From positions 1 to 52,064 of the forward strand of contig CABUXJ010000018.1 in the NCBI GenBank assembly GCA_902495455.1: DNA of 52,064 nt, in the 5' to 3' direction. This document shows positions 9,657 through 18,181 of this stretch, piece by piece. Origin of the DNA: an uncultured Prevotella sp. GTDB taxonomy: Bacteria > Bacteroidota > Bacteroidia > Bacteroidales > Bacteroidaceae. The notes beneath the pieces are model-generated. The model was not told the origin of the DNA and ran no database searches. It saw only the letters and a list, made by a program, of their open reading frames with translations. The first letter of the stretch is position 1. The number at the start of each line of letters is the position of its first letter. Position numbers and translations under genes: made by a program.

Positions 9657-9835
9657 AGAACGAAGAATGAAGAATAGGCTGGCGCCGTTCCCTATTAAAT
9701 AGAGTGAAGACGTGTTGATGAGTGTAGCGAGTAATAGGCTGGCATCGTTCGGTGCGACTCCCATCCCTCCCATTAATCCCATTAATCCCATCTCTCCCAT
9801 TAATCCCATCTCTCCCATTAATAAATTATCCCACC
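9655..9835 (+). repeat. Composite dispersed repeat, plus-strand copy
   Basis: Reading from the acyltransferase stop codon there are three modules: GAAGAACGAAGAATGAAGAA, then AATAGGCTGGCGCCGTTCCC and a second AATAGGCTGGCATCGTTCGG copy (about 9731), then a tandem array of CCCATTAAT / CCCATCTCT units (9760-9830). The same module order occurs on the minus strand after rimM (40.25-40.14 kb), and the first two modules recur after the DUF4290 gene (42.18-42.12 kb). The array stays in frame with the downstream acyltransferase and lengthens its open frame with PIN/PIS tripeptides. Confidence 0.8.
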
Positions 9836-9840
9836 CTCCT

Positions 9841-10920
9841 ATGACCAACCGTCCTATAGAATTTTCCGATCTCAGCCGCCACCGCGGGGCTCTCATGGGC
9901 ATCGCCATGATTATGGTTGTGCTATTTCACGTCGGCGGCATGCGCCACGACGACATCTGGTGGTGCATCAGCCGATGCGGCAACGTCGGCGTGGACATGT
10001 TCCTTTTTCTCAGCGGCATAGGCCTGTGGTTTGCGTGGACAAAAAGAAGGGAAGAACGAAAAGGGAAGAGTGAAGAATCCAATAGCGGTAGAGGATTCTT
10101 CACTCTTCACTCTTCACTCTTCACTTTCTCCTCTTTCTACCTTCGCCGCTACCTCCGCATATACCCCGCGTGGCTCATCGTCGCCTGTCTCTACTACATC
10201 CCGCGCTACGCCGACGGCCGGCTCGGGCTCACCGACACGCTGCTCAGCATCGCCGTCAACTGGGGATTTTGGGAGCACGACGAACTGACGTTCTGGTTCA
10301 TACCCGCCATTATGATGCTCTACACCGTTGCTCCGGCATATATGGAACTCATCCGCCGACGGCCGGTGTGGCGCTGGCTACCCGTGGCCGCCATGCTCCT
10401 GTGCATACTCCTGCGCTATTGGAGCCCTCTCTATCATGCCGTCGGCCACCTGGAAATCTTCTTCAGCCGCATCCCCATCTTCCTGCTCGGCGTCAATGCC
10501 GGCCTGTGGGTCAAGGAGCGGCGCACGCTCGAACCCTCTGCCCTATGGCTGCTGCTGTTGCTCTTCGCCATGTCAACCCTCGTCTGCATCAATTTTGAGA
10601 ACGGTCTGCGCCCCCGTTTCCCGCTCTTCCTCGAGCGCATGGCCTATATCCCGCTGACCGTCTCGATGCTCCTGCTGCTCTGCCGTCCGCTCGCCGCCGC
10701 TCCCGCGTGGGTCAGTCGGCTGCTGGCTTTCTTCGGTAGTATCAGTCTCGAGATTTATCTCCTGCACTATCAGTTCATCCTCGTCCACATCCGACAGTGG
10801 CAACTCGGCTACTGGCCCACCGCCATTGTCCTCCTCACCCTGTCCGCCGCAGCCGCATGGTTGCTCCACAAAGCAATCGACATCATCACCCGACCGTTCC
10901 ACAAGGCACTTAACATCTGA
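9841..10920 (+). CDS. Second membrane acyltransferase (Acyl_transf_3), repeat inserted in frame
   Basis: A 359-residue multipass acyltransferase-3 protein if translated from MTNRPIEFS at 9841. The frame is open back to 9712, but the extra 43 residues are encoded by repeat DNA (PINPINPISPINP) and are unlikely to be the true N-terminus. Family features: LSRHRGALMGIAMIMVVLFHVGG near the start, FLFLSGIGLWF (about 55-65), and YLRRYLRIYPAWL (about 101-113). Between the last two lies a stretch of roughly 30 residues, rich in Arg, Glu, Ser and Phe, encoded by a GAAGAGTGAA inverted repeat (10065-10108 and flanks). It falls in a predicted cytoplasmic loop and keeps frame. The gene probably still functions, since conserved segments on both sides are intact. 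It probably O-acylates a surface glycan. Confidence 0.8.
   Translation: MTNRPIEFSDLSRHRGALMGIAMIMVVLFHVGGMRHDDIWWCISRCGNVGVDMFLFLSGIGLWFAWTKRREERKGKSEESNSGRGFFTLHSSLFTFSSFYLRRYLRIYPAWLIVACLYYIPRYADGRLGLTDTLLSIAVNWGFWEHDELTFWFIPAIMMLYTVAPAYMELIRRRPVWRWLPVAAMLLCILLRYWSPLYHAVGHLEIFFSRIPIFLLGVNAGLWVKERRTLEPSALWLLLLLFAMSTLVCINFENGLRPRFPLFLERMAYIPLTVSMLLLLCRPLAAAPAWVSRLLAFFGSISLEIYLLHYQFILVHIRQWQLGYWPTAIVLLTLSAAAAWLLHKAIDIITRPFHKALNI
10065..10108. repeat. Inverted repeat inside acyltransferase coding frame
   Basis: Arms 10065-10080 (GAAGAGTGAAGAATCC) and 10093-10108 are perfect 16-base inverse complements around a 12-base loop. The right arm continues as CTCTTCACTCTTCAC. This is the same GAAGAATGAAGAGTGAA material that follows several stop codons in the window, here read through as amino acids. 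Confidence 0.85.
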
Positions 10921-10948
10921 CACCTAACATCTGCCATCTACCATCCGC

Positions 10949-11824
10949 ATGCTACATTCCATCAAAATCATCCGTCCCCAACAGTGGGTTAAGAATCTCT
11001 TCGTCTTCATCCCCATGTTCTTCGGTGGCAGTCTGCTTGACACAGCCGACATCATCGCTTCGATTGTAACATTCATCGCGTTCAGCTTAACGGCCTCGTC
11101 TGTTTATTGTTTCAACGACATCATCGACGCCGACGCCGACCGCCGCCATCCCGTCAAATGCCACCGCCCGATAGCCTCCGGTGCCGTCTCGCGGACCCAA
11201 GGCTATGTGCTCATGGCCGCGACACTGGCCGTCGGCATGGCCGCGACACAACTGCTCCCTCAATGCCGCATGGAGGTGGCTGCCGTCATCGGATGCTACT
11301 ACGTCATCAACCTCGCCTACTGCACATGGCTCAAGCACCATGCCATCATCGACGTCTGTACGATAGCCTTCGGCTTCGTTCTCCGCATCATCGCCGGCGG
11401 CGTGGCCACGGAGATTGTCCTGAGCCAATGGATAGTCCTGATGACCTTTCTGCTGACCCTCTTTCTGTCGCTGGCCAAACGACGTGACGACGTGCTGCGT
11501 ATGGAAGCGACCGGTGAGGCTCCGCGTAAGAACACCGTGCGCTACAACCTGACGTTCATCAACCAGGCCATCACCATCGCGGCAGCCGTCACCATCGTCT
11601 GCTACATCATGTACACCGTCTCGCCGGATGTTGTCAGCACCTACCGCACCGACCATCTCTATCTGACCAGCATCTTCGTCATCATCGGTCTGCTTCGCTA
11701 CCTCCAGATAGCTATGGTAGACCAAAAATCCGGTGACCCGACAAAAGTCGTGCTGCGTGACCATATTACCCAGCTCATCATCGTCTTTTGGGGACTGTCG
11801 TTCCTCATTCTGATATATTTCTGA
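10949..11824 (+). CDS. UbiA-family prenyl-phosphate transferase (DPPR-synthase-like)
   Basis: A 291-residue membrane protein of the UbiA prenyltransferase superfamily with about eight or nine hydrophobic helices. The start MLHSIKIIRPQQWVKN and the aspartate motif NDIIDADADRRHPVK (about residues 53-67) followed by RPIASG resemble decaprenyl-phosphate phosphoribosyltransferase, which transfers 5-phosphoribose to a polyprenyl phosphate. By that analogy it would make a lipid-linked pentose precursor for an envelope polysaccharide. It is followed after only 2 bases by a HAD phosphatase gene, as would be expected if a phosphorylated lipid product is dephosphorylated next. The exact substrate is inference. 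Confidence 0.78.
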   Translation: MLHSIKIIRPQQWVKNLFVFIPMFFGGSLLDTADIIASIVTFIAFSLTASSVYCFNDIIDADADRRHPVKCHRPIASGAVSRTQGYVLMAATLAVGMAATQLLPQCRMEVAAVIGCYYVINLAYCTWLKHHAIIDVCTIAFGFVLRIIAGGVATEIVLSQWIVLMTFLLTLFLSLAKRRDDVLRMEATGEAPRKNTVRYNLTFINQAITIAAAVTIVCYIMYTVSPDVVSTYRTDHLYLTSIFVIIGLLRYLQIAMVDQKSGDPTKVVLRDHITQLIIVFWGLSFLILIYF

Positions 11825-11826
11825 TA

Positions 11827-12474
11827 ATGCACATCCACGCTTTCGACTTCGACGGGACACTGACCACCCGCGACACCCTGATAGAGTTCATTCGCTACGC
11901 CTGCGGCCGCCGCGCCTTTCTCCTCGGCTTCTTGCGCTACGCTCCGCTGCTGGTGCTCATGAAGCTCCGCCTCTATCCCAACTACCGCGCCAAGCAGCGC
12001 GTCTTCGCCCACTTCTTCCGTGGCATGCCAATCGAACGTTTCGATGCGCTCTGCACCGCTTTTGCCCGCGACAACCGCCATCTGCTGCGCCCTGCAGGCA
12101 TCGCCGCCGTCCGTTCGGCCATCAGCCGCGGCGACACCGTGGTCATCGTCAGTGCCAGTGTCGACCGCTGGGTCTCACCGTTCTTCTCCGACATCCCCAC
12201 GGTCACAGACGAAAATCACGCCACCGACAATTCGTCCGGCCTCGCCACCACACCGCCGGCGCGTTTCACCATCCTCGGCACATCTGTCGAAACCTCTGCC
12301 GGTCGTCTGACGGGACGTTTCGCCACGCCCAACTGTTACGGCGCGGAGAAAGTCCGCCGTCTGCTCACCTTATTTCCCGACCGCGCCACCTACCGCCTCA
12401 CAGCCTACGGCGATAGCCGCGGCGACCGCGAGTTGCTGGCCTTTGCCGATGAGGCCCACTACAAACCGTTCTGA
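11827..12474 (+). CDS. HAD-superfamily (subclass IB) phosphatase
   Basis: A 215-residue soluble HAD hydrolase. The nucleophile motif FDFDGTLTTRDT comes at residues 5-16. The motif-II Ser is in VVIVSASVDRW (about 103-113). The C-terminal acid motif is YGDSRGDRELL (about 197-207). The frame extends to 11788, but ATG 11827, 2 bases after the upstream stop, gives the normal HAD N-terminus. PSPase/SerB-like relatives dephosphorylate small metabolites or lipid-linked phosphates. Pairing with the UbiA-family gene suggests removal of phosphate from its product; this is inference from context. It is the last gene of the 5.4-12.5 kb plus-strand run. Confidence 0.82.
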   Translation: MHIHAFDFDGTLTTRDTLIEFIRYACGRRAFLLGFLRYAPLLVLMKLRLYPNYRAKQRVFAHFFRGMPIERFDALCTAFARDNRHLLRPAGIAAVRSAISRGDTVVIVSASVDRWVSPFFSDIPTVTDENHATDNSSGLATTPPARFTILGTSVETSAGRLTGRFATPNCYGAEKVRRLLTLFPDRATYRLTAYGDSRGDRELLAFADEAHYKPF

Positions 12475-12512
12475 CACCCCCCAACCCTCCCGAAGGGAGG
12501 GAGCTTGATATG
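12475..12512. repeat. CCCTCCCGAAGGGAGGG palindrome, single-arm copy
   Basis: Directly after the HAD stop codon comes CACCCCCCAACCCTCCCGAAGGGAGGGAGCTTGATATG. CCCTCCCGAAGGGAGGG is a short hairpin. This is one arm of the paired element seen complete at 44.16-44.28 and 46.41-46.52 kb; no second arm is seen nearby. Confidence 0.7.
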
Positions 12513-12849
12513 CTTTAAGGTATTCACCCCTTCCAAAAATGGAAGAACCGTTCATCAACAAGTATGGTTGCGACCGCCTCGTAGTTCATACAACAGTCTA
12601 TGTATATAGCACAATCGGACGATTAGGACCGGGCAATATAACTGACTGAAAATCATGGTGATAAGCATGGAATGAAATGACGCATTTTCGGATGCAGGCT
12701 AAAAAAGCACTGAAAACGGAGCGGAATCGTTGTCGAGAAGGCGTAGAACGTGTTAAGGATGGTTAAATAACGGTGATAATAAGCTTCCGAAAGCGTGTCA
12801 AAAGGCCCTTACGGCATGTTTTCGGATGAGAAAGCCGTGGGATAATGTA

Positions 12850-13223
12850 ATGATAATATCACGGATTTTAACACTTGAGAATTGTTCAAAAAATCAGCGG
12901 GAGCGTCGTGATTTTAACATTACCATGCCGTTTTCAGACCGAAAAATTTCCGCGGTCTTGCCGTAAGGGCCTCCCGGGGTCGCAACAAGCATGCCGTTGG
13001 ACGACAGCGGCGGCCCCGTTGCGATGCCGTAAGGCCCTTACGGCACGGAAAAATCGCCGAAAAAGTTGCACAATTCGGTCTTTTTCGTCGTAACGCACTG
13101 ATGCTCAGATGCTAATAGATGCACGCGAAATTTTGAAGAATTTGCGGCCATGAGACTTTTGTTTTCAAATTTTTCAAAATCAGCGAGGTGTTTGTCATGA
13201 TTATTCCAAGTTTTAACAATTTG
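12850..13223. repeat. GCCGTAAGGGCC-palindrome element (copy R2)
   Basis: It runs from GATAATATCACGGATTTTAA to GTTTTAACAATTTGG and aligns by eye with the 43.75-44.13 kb copy. Shared landmarks in the same order are: TTTTAACACTT; GATTTTAACAT; CGTTTTC.GACCGAAAAATT; CGGTCTTGCCGTAAGGGCC; a GC-rich centre with CAACAAGCATGCCGTT-like sequence; CGAAAAA; and a terminal TTTTAACA. A near-perfect palindrome GCCGTAAGGCCCTTACGGC is at 13026-13044. A further AAAGGCCCTTACGGCATG lies just outside at about 12801. The rest of the 12475-13347 gap holds no gene I can support. Confidence 0.75.
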
Positions 13224-13347
13224 GCAAGAGACCGAAGACAAACAAGCCACAGTCCAACCGTCATGATTCATCCGACATTTGGAGTGATATCGTCAGCCCT
13301 GATTCATATACGTCACAAAAGTCTTATTGGGCAGCAACAATTCTGTT

Positions 13348-14856
13348 TCACTGCAACTGGAATGTCACTGGGAGCGTAAACCATACAGGCACTGGGGCGT
13401 CGTTCAGGTAGCCGGGAATCCATTTCGGCATGGCCTTAACCACGCGCAAGGCTTCCTTGTCGAGTGACGGGTCAACCGAACGAACAACCGATGTATTGCT
13501 GATGGAGCCATCCTTGCCGACGACGAAGCGTACGATGACACGTCCCTGAACTCCGTTCTCCTCAGCAATGGCCGGATATATGATGTGACTGTTCAGCCAT
13601 TCCTTCAACTTGGCGTCACCTCCGGGGAATTCAGGCATCTGCGCGACGATGTCGTACGGCTTCTCGTACCCTTTCGGTTTCTCGTCAGCGACGACTTCTT
13701 TTTTTGTCTGTGCCAAATTTGTTTTCCCATATTGAGCATATTTAACCCCGACAATGTCCGCTGTTTGTGTCCTTTCTCTGATTTTTGCGATTTTAGCGTG
13801 CTCCATATTGAGGTTTTCGACAAATTCATTGGTGAACATTTCGGGATGTTCTTCAATAGAAGCCAATACTCTTGTTGTTTCCGTATCGTCTGTCTTTTGC
13901 CAATAAGAAACTGATTTGTGGTTTATGTCAACGAGAATGGATGTCTCTTTTCCGGTCAATCCAAGGGATGTTATGGTGGTGGGAGTGAACACGTCGGTGA
14001 CAGTCAGCAGGTTGTCTTTCTCATTGTCGAATGTGAAGTATCCGGACTTGCATGTTGAATAGATTTTTGTTTCCTTCGCTACCTTATACGTGAAAGGTAC
14101 ATATCTTTCGTCAGCCAATTCCGTTCCGTTATAGGTTGTGCTGAATGTGAAAGTATTATCCTTCTTTTGGAGACTTTTTTGAGAACGGATTCTGACGATT
14201 TCATAATTTCCCAAAAAGCTGTCGAACCCTGCACGCAATGTTTTGCCATTTTTGTCGAACAGTATGTTTGACATTATGCTTTGCAGTTTCTGGTTGTACA
14301 AAAAATAGAAATCTGCAAGTACGGTTATATCCTGTTTTTTGCCGTCAATCACAAATAATTTCTGTTTACCATGAACAACATGCTGTATATCTAATATATT
14401 AAATGTAATATCTTTCGTTACCCACACAGGTACCGGCTTGTCGTCTTTTGTGCCCGGAGTCCATTTTGGCATATTGCTTATCGCACGCACTGCCTCCCAG
14501 TCGAGTTCGGGAGAGGCACTTTCAGTTACCGTTATATTGTCTATGGAACCATCATCTTCCACTGTGAAGCGAACTTTGACTGTTCCTTGTGCGCCATTGT
14601 CCAAGGCACTTTGTGGGTATGTGATGTTATCTTTCAGCCATTTTTCCAGCGACGCGTCTCCAGTATGGTAGAAAGAAGGCATCCGTTCAGCCTTGTCGTA
14701 TATCACATCTTGTGCTTTTTGCGTTTTGATTGTTTTCTGAGATGCGACATTTGTTCTCACCTTACCGTTGTTCTGTGCCGATACAGTTGTGCATAAGCCA
14801 CATATAAGTATTGCAGCTGTTAACAACCGGTTGTAAATAGGACCAAGTGTTATCAT
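13348..14856 (-). CDS. Exported protein with two TonB C-terminal domains
   Basis: A 502-residue protein with an N-terminal signal or anchor segment (RLLTAAILICGLCTTVSAQ, about residues 9-28). It has two TonB C-terminal-like domains, at about 50-153 and 397-502. Each contains the family pattern: FPGGDAKLKEWLNSHIIYP-type start, a VQG(R/T)V.VRF.V..DGSI strand pair, and AMPKW.PG...PVPVW. The roughly 240 residues between them are unrecognised. There is no Pro-rich spacer and no ExbB/ExbD gene nearby, so it is unlikely to be a standard energy transducer. Bacteroidota use such repeated TonB-C domains in envelope proteins of uncertain function. Codon and base use is more AT-rich than in flanking housekeeping genes. 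Confidence 0.75.
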   Translation of the reverse strand: MITLGPIYNRLLTAAILICGLCTTVSAQNNGKVRTNVASQKTIKTQKAQDVIYDKAERMPSFYHTGDASLEKWLKDNITYPQSALDNGAQGTVKVRFTVEDDGSIDNITVTESASPELDWEAVRAISNMPKWTPGTKDDKPVPVWVTKDITFNILDIQHVVHGKQKLFVIDGKKQDITVLADFYFLYNQKLQSIMSNILFDKNGKTLRAGFDSFLGNYEIVRIRSQKSLQKKDNTFTFSTTYNGTELADERYVPFTYKVAKETKIYSTCKSGYFTFDNEKDNLLTVTDVFTPTTITSLGLTGKETSILVDINHKSVSYWQKTDDTETTRVLASIEEHPEMFTNEFVENLNMEHAKIAKIRERTQTADIVGVKYAQYGKTNLAQTKKEVVADEKPKGYEKPYDIVAQMPEFPGGDAKLKEWLNSHIIYPAIAEENGVQGRVIVRFVVGKDGSISNTSVVRSVDPSLDKEALRVVKAMPKWIPGYLNDAPVPVWFTLPVTFQLQ

Positions 14857-14997
14857 ATTGAAATTTATCGCTGTTCGTTAAAACTTTATTTTTCTCCTTA
14901 CTTTCTCTGTCTTCCCGGAATCATGCCGTCATGGACTTTGTCGATTACAGACCAACGCCCTGACGCTCCGTTTTATTCCCGAAAAAGGACATAAGGC

Positions 14998-15020
14998 ACA
15001 TCATGTCCAAGCCATGATGT
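14998..15020 (-). terminator. Hairpin after the 15.0-16.5 kb gene
   Basis: ACATCATG (14998-15005) and CATGATGT (15013-15020) pair around a 7-base loop, a few bases beyond the stop codon of the minus-strand gene. There is no clear T-run, so termination is possible but not shown. Confidence 0.35.
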
Positions 15021-15024
15021 CTTA

Positions 15025-16485
15025 TCAGTAGATGATTTCGTATGGTATGATGATTGACTCTTCCTTTCCCGTCACAGTGTTTTTGGTAACATAACGGATG
15101 TTTTTCTTTCGTCTATGCAGTACTTCACACAAATGTTTATAATCTTTCTGCAGCACATCAATGAATTCCGAAGTCCCAGCAAACCGTATATAAGATTGCG
15201 GTGCCATATTCTTCTTGCTTAATAAGATTTTTATCGTATAAACATTGCCGTCATACTCATGAACTTCCTTGACTCCATTGCCGCCTTTCCTGTATAGATT
15301 ATTTAACTCTGCCAGTTGGGCAATCAGAATGGAATCTTTGAGTCCGGCATTATTCATATAGTCAATGTCCTTCTTTGTGCTCGTTTCATAAATAATGTCT
15401 TTCCCCCATTCTGCATTTCTATAGACTTGCATTATTTTTATATCTCTCCAACCGGGAATAGATTGATTTTGCATCATTTTGGTTAACATAGTGTTATTGG
15501 AGCATATAAGATCCAATTTGCCAATCTTGTCAAAATCATAAATATATTCTGCCGACTGTCCTTTCAGTTCTATTACACACGATATAGTTTTGTCTTTATA
15601 ACTTATATCCTTGAATACTTCTTCATTATTTATTTCAATCGGAATTACTTTTTTAATGGTATATACAAAGGTTGCCATCATCACATCGGTGCTGTCAATC
15701 TGATTGTTGGGATCGAACAGCTCCTCGGCTTTTGAAAACGGGATATATAAGTCGGTGTGCTTTTCCCGAATTGCACTACGGAATCTTATGGCTATGTCCA
15801 AGTTCGCTTTACCGACATATTGGGCGAACATGTTGCTTTTCATCATATTGACGTATATGACCTCAAAAATATCTTTCATGTCGTCAATCTGTTCAATGGT
15901 GGTCTTTTTTTCTTTCGTAAGGAGCTCCAACACCATGCACTTGTCCTCTATGGAAAGCTTGTTCATCGAGACGTCATCGTCTATGTTTATCGGCAGTACG
16001 GCATTTATGGTTCGCAGTTGCAGTTCAAGTACCATTTTGTCGACATTGGCCGTGTCGGCAAGATTGATGTTTTTTATCTGCTTTGCTTTCATCTGCTGCT
16101 CATAGGTTTGTCCCGTTGCCTTGATGTTAACCACAAGTTTGAGACCGGCGTTCGACTTCAGCATGTTCTCGACAAATCCTTTGTTTTGCCTTTCAATATT
16201 CAAGACTTCTATAACCATCATCTCGTCGTTGCTCACAAACGACGTCATAAATTTGTCGAGGAACTGGTCGGCTCCGTACTTCATGTTGCCGTCCAGAGAC
16301 GTGCTGACGGTGAAAACCTTTTTCTCATACGACGTAGTTATATTGATGTTGGCTCCAGACATTAGGCTTATTCCGTCATCTTCCATCAGTACAACTTTCT
16401 TAAGAAAAGCATCACTTTCCTTGTCTGCAAATACATTGATTGTAGCCATGAACATGGCGAACATGATAAAAAATCCCTTTTTCAT
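15025..16485 (-). CDS. Unrecognised exported protein with internal repeats
   Basis: The frame opens at 16530, but MKKGFFIMFAMFMATINVFA at 16485 gives a clean signal peptide; I prefer that start (486 residues). I do not recognise a family. Within the mature part there are at least two similar blocks. INAVLPINIDDDVSMNKL (about residue 165 of the mature frame) resembles IKKVIPIEINNEEVFKDI (about 300), each followed by a charged K(D/C) strand and about 60 residues later by a MMKSN/MMQNQ segment. This suggests a duplicated domain. There are no Cys-lipobox or membrane segments beyond the signal. The gene is clearly AT-rich, lies between two exported-protein genes on the same strand, and may have been acquired with them. 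Confidence 0.6.
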   Translation of the reverse strand: MKKGFFIMFAMFMATINVFADKESDAFLKKVVLMEDDGISLMSGANINITTSYEKKVFTVSTSLDGNMKYGADQFLDKFMTSFVSNDEMMVIEVLNIERQNKGFVENMLKSNAGLKLVVNIKATGQTYEQQMKAKQIKNINLADTANVDKMVLELQLRTINAVLPINIDDDVSMNKLSIEDKCMVLELLTKEKKTTIEQIDDMKDIFEVIYVNMMKSNMFAQYVGKANLDIAIRFRSAIREKHTDLYIPFSKAEELFDPNNQIDSTDVMMATFVYTIKKVIPIEINNEEVFKDISYKDKTISCVIELKGQSAEYIYDFDKIGKLDLICSNNTMLTKMMQNQSIPGWRDIKIMQVYRNAEWGKDIIYETSTKKDIDYMNNAGLKDSILIAQLAELNNLYRKGGNGVKEVHEYDGNVYTIKILLSKKNMAPQSYIRFAGTSEFIDVLQKDYKHLCEVLHRRKKNIRYVTKNTVTGKEESIIIPYEIIY

Positions 16486-16609
16486 TTGTTGTGTAACATT
16501 AATTATTATATTTATTTTTCTCCGAATCAATAAGTTTGTCGGTCACTTTCGGTTAGACTACACGCAGAACAATGCCGTGGCTTCGGTTATTTCGTTTCCT
16601 AACTTGTTT

Positions 16610-18139
16610 CTACTTCTGCTTCGCGGACGACCGGACCACCTTCCGCCCGTTCACGACATAGACGCCGGCTGGAAGCTCGTCAACAGTGGCCGCATTGACG
16701 CGGCGGCCGTCAACGGTATAGACCGTCAAAGGAGCGACGCGGGAATCAGCGTCCGCGATGTTGGTTATGCCCGTGACCTCGCCGTCGTCAGCCTTGATGG
16801 TTATCCTCGGGGCGGCCTTCGCTTCGCTGACACCAGTCAGTTCGAGATAGCAGCGGAACGGACCGAGGTTGCCGTTATTGCCGATTTTCACAAAATCGCC
16901 GGTTGTGACGTCGTAGCCGTAGCGGAACAGTCCCGGCTCGGAACTGATGAGACGGTAGTCGTAGTTGCCGTACATCGACAGACGCCCGGTCGACGGAACC
17001 GTCGTGACAGCGGTAGCCTCAACGGGCAGGTCCGAAAGGCCGGCGAACACCTGCGACGCCGACGACGGACGGACGAAATAAGGCACGTTGGCCTCAAACG
17101 AACCGGACGTCGCGTATGTCACCTGTGCCAGCTCCTCGTCGTAGCCGCTGAGCCGGGCCAGACTGACACCTGTCGTCGTCAGTGCCGCTGTCTGCTCGTT
17201 GGAGAGGGCGACGGGAAGCATGACCGTGCTCCACTGGCCGGCGGGGAAAGTGCGGTCGAAAGTAAAGCTCCGAGCAATAGCCTTCCGGCCTTCCGGCATC
17301 TCAAACGACAGACCGTCGTCATGGAGGACGAGGGTCTCGCACTCCCACAGTCCCGTCTCATCGTTTTCACAGAAGACATTTTCCGTGTTCAGAATCTGCC
17401 CGGGGAAACCGCAGAAGAAAAGAGCGTTGGGATTTTTCGGCTTGAACGTGATGGTACCGTAATAGAGAAACTTTGTCATGTCTACCGTCACGACGCGATC
17501 GTTGGTGGCCAGATCGGCGTTGACGGCACGCAAGTCCTCATACAGAGCGTCTTCTGTAGAATAGGTGTCTCCGGCATACATGGCCACATGGTTGCCCATA
17601 GAGTCGTAGCAGACGAGCTTATCGTCGTTGATGAGACCGTCGGGGTAGACAGACCGGACGGCGTCAGCGTCGATATATGTCAGCACCTGATTGGTCAGGT
17701 TGACCTTCAGACTGTCCGGCATGACAGCCGTGTCATCGGCTCTATCGAGAGCGACGAAGATGACGTCGCCGTCAGTACCGTCGAACACGGTATTGGCAAC
17801 AGAATAGGCCACAAGGCGCAACGTTCTGTTGGAACGGAGTGAGGCGGCACACGTGTGGGAATAGCTCACCTGACCGTCCAATCCCGTTGTCGAAACGACG
17901 CGCGAAGTGAACGCCGTCAGATAGGTCTCGCCGGAGGCGGCAAACTCAAATCCGGCAGGGATGGCTACGTCACACTGGAAAGCATTGACCGGCACGCCGT
18001 CGTTGATGATGCCGATATTTATGCCCCAATAGCCATAACTCTCATTATAATAAATCTCTGATACCGTCATCGACGGTGCGGCGGCGACACGGCTAAGCCC
18101 GAACACGGCCGCAATCAGGATGGAAACAATCGTTTTCAA
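16610..18139 (-). CDS. Secreted protein with cohesin-like domain and Por-type C-terminal tail
   Basis: A 509-residue exported protein with signal peptide MKTIVSILIAAVFGLSRVAA. Residues about 22-160 have the look of a cohesin/carbohydrate-binding-type beta sandwich common in Bacteroidales: a stretch NAFQCDVAIPAGFEF, then LRLVAYSVANTVFDGTDGDV. The centre (about 160-440) is unrecognised. The last 50 residues (VYTVDGRRVN...LPAGVYVVNGRKVVR) match the Por secretion tail style used by type IX secretion or surface attachment. It lies 42 bases downstream of a protease gene that ends in a dockerin, so a cohesin-dockerin pairing is possible. Domain calls are by pattern only. Confidence 0.65.
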   Translation of the reverse strand: MKTIVSILIAAVFGLSRVAAAPSMTVSEIYYNESYGYWGINIGIINDGVPVNAFQCDVAIPAGFEFAASGETYLTAFTSRVVSTTGLDGQVSYSHTCAASLRSNRTLRLVAYSVANTVFDGTDGDVIFVALDRADDTAVMPDSLKVNLTNQVLTYIDADAVRSVYPDGLINDDKLVCYDSMGNHVAMYAGDTYSTEDALYEDLRAVNADLATNDRVVTVDMTKFLYYGTITFKPKNPNALFFCGFPGQILNTENVFCENDETGLWECETLVLHDDGLSFEMPEGRKAIARSFTFDRTFPAGQWSTVMLPVALSNEQTAALTTTGVSLARLSGYDEELAQVTYATSGSFEANVPYFVRPSSASQVFAGLSDLPVEATAVTTVPSTGRLSMYGNYDYRLISSEPGLFRYGYDVTTGDFVKIGNNGNLGPFRCYLELTGVSEAKAAPRITIKADDGEVTGITNIADADSRVAPLTVYTVDGRRVNAATVDELPAGVYVVNGRKVVRSSAKQK

Positions 18140-18147
18140 GGTTTTAC

Positions 18148-18180
18148 AGTTTAAAGTTACAAGTTTAAAGTTACAAGTTT
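18148..18180. repeat. Tandem 14-base repeat between protease and cohesin-like genes
   Basis: AGTTTAAAGTTACA occurs twice in tandem (18148-18161, 18162-18175) followed by AGTTT, filling the 42-base gap. On the coding strand it begins right after the protease stop codon, as do the GAAGAA repeats elsewhere. Confidence 0.85.
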
Positions 18181-18181
18181 C

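Noticed and set aside
12875..13093. 72-codon frame sharing the peptide PLRCRKALTAR with a frame at 43810-44175
   Set aside because: The shared peptide is the translation of the GCCGTAAGGGC palindrome, which reads similarly on both strands; the frames do not otherwise agree.
13348..14856. Standard TonB energy transducer
   Set aside because: Two TonB C-terminal domains with no Pro-rich linker and no ExbB/ExbD neighbours do not fit a standard transducer.
16121..17842. 573-codon plus-strand frame opposite the cohesin-like gene
   Set aside because: It spans two minus-strand genes and the gap between them and shows no protein-like domain; antisense artefact.
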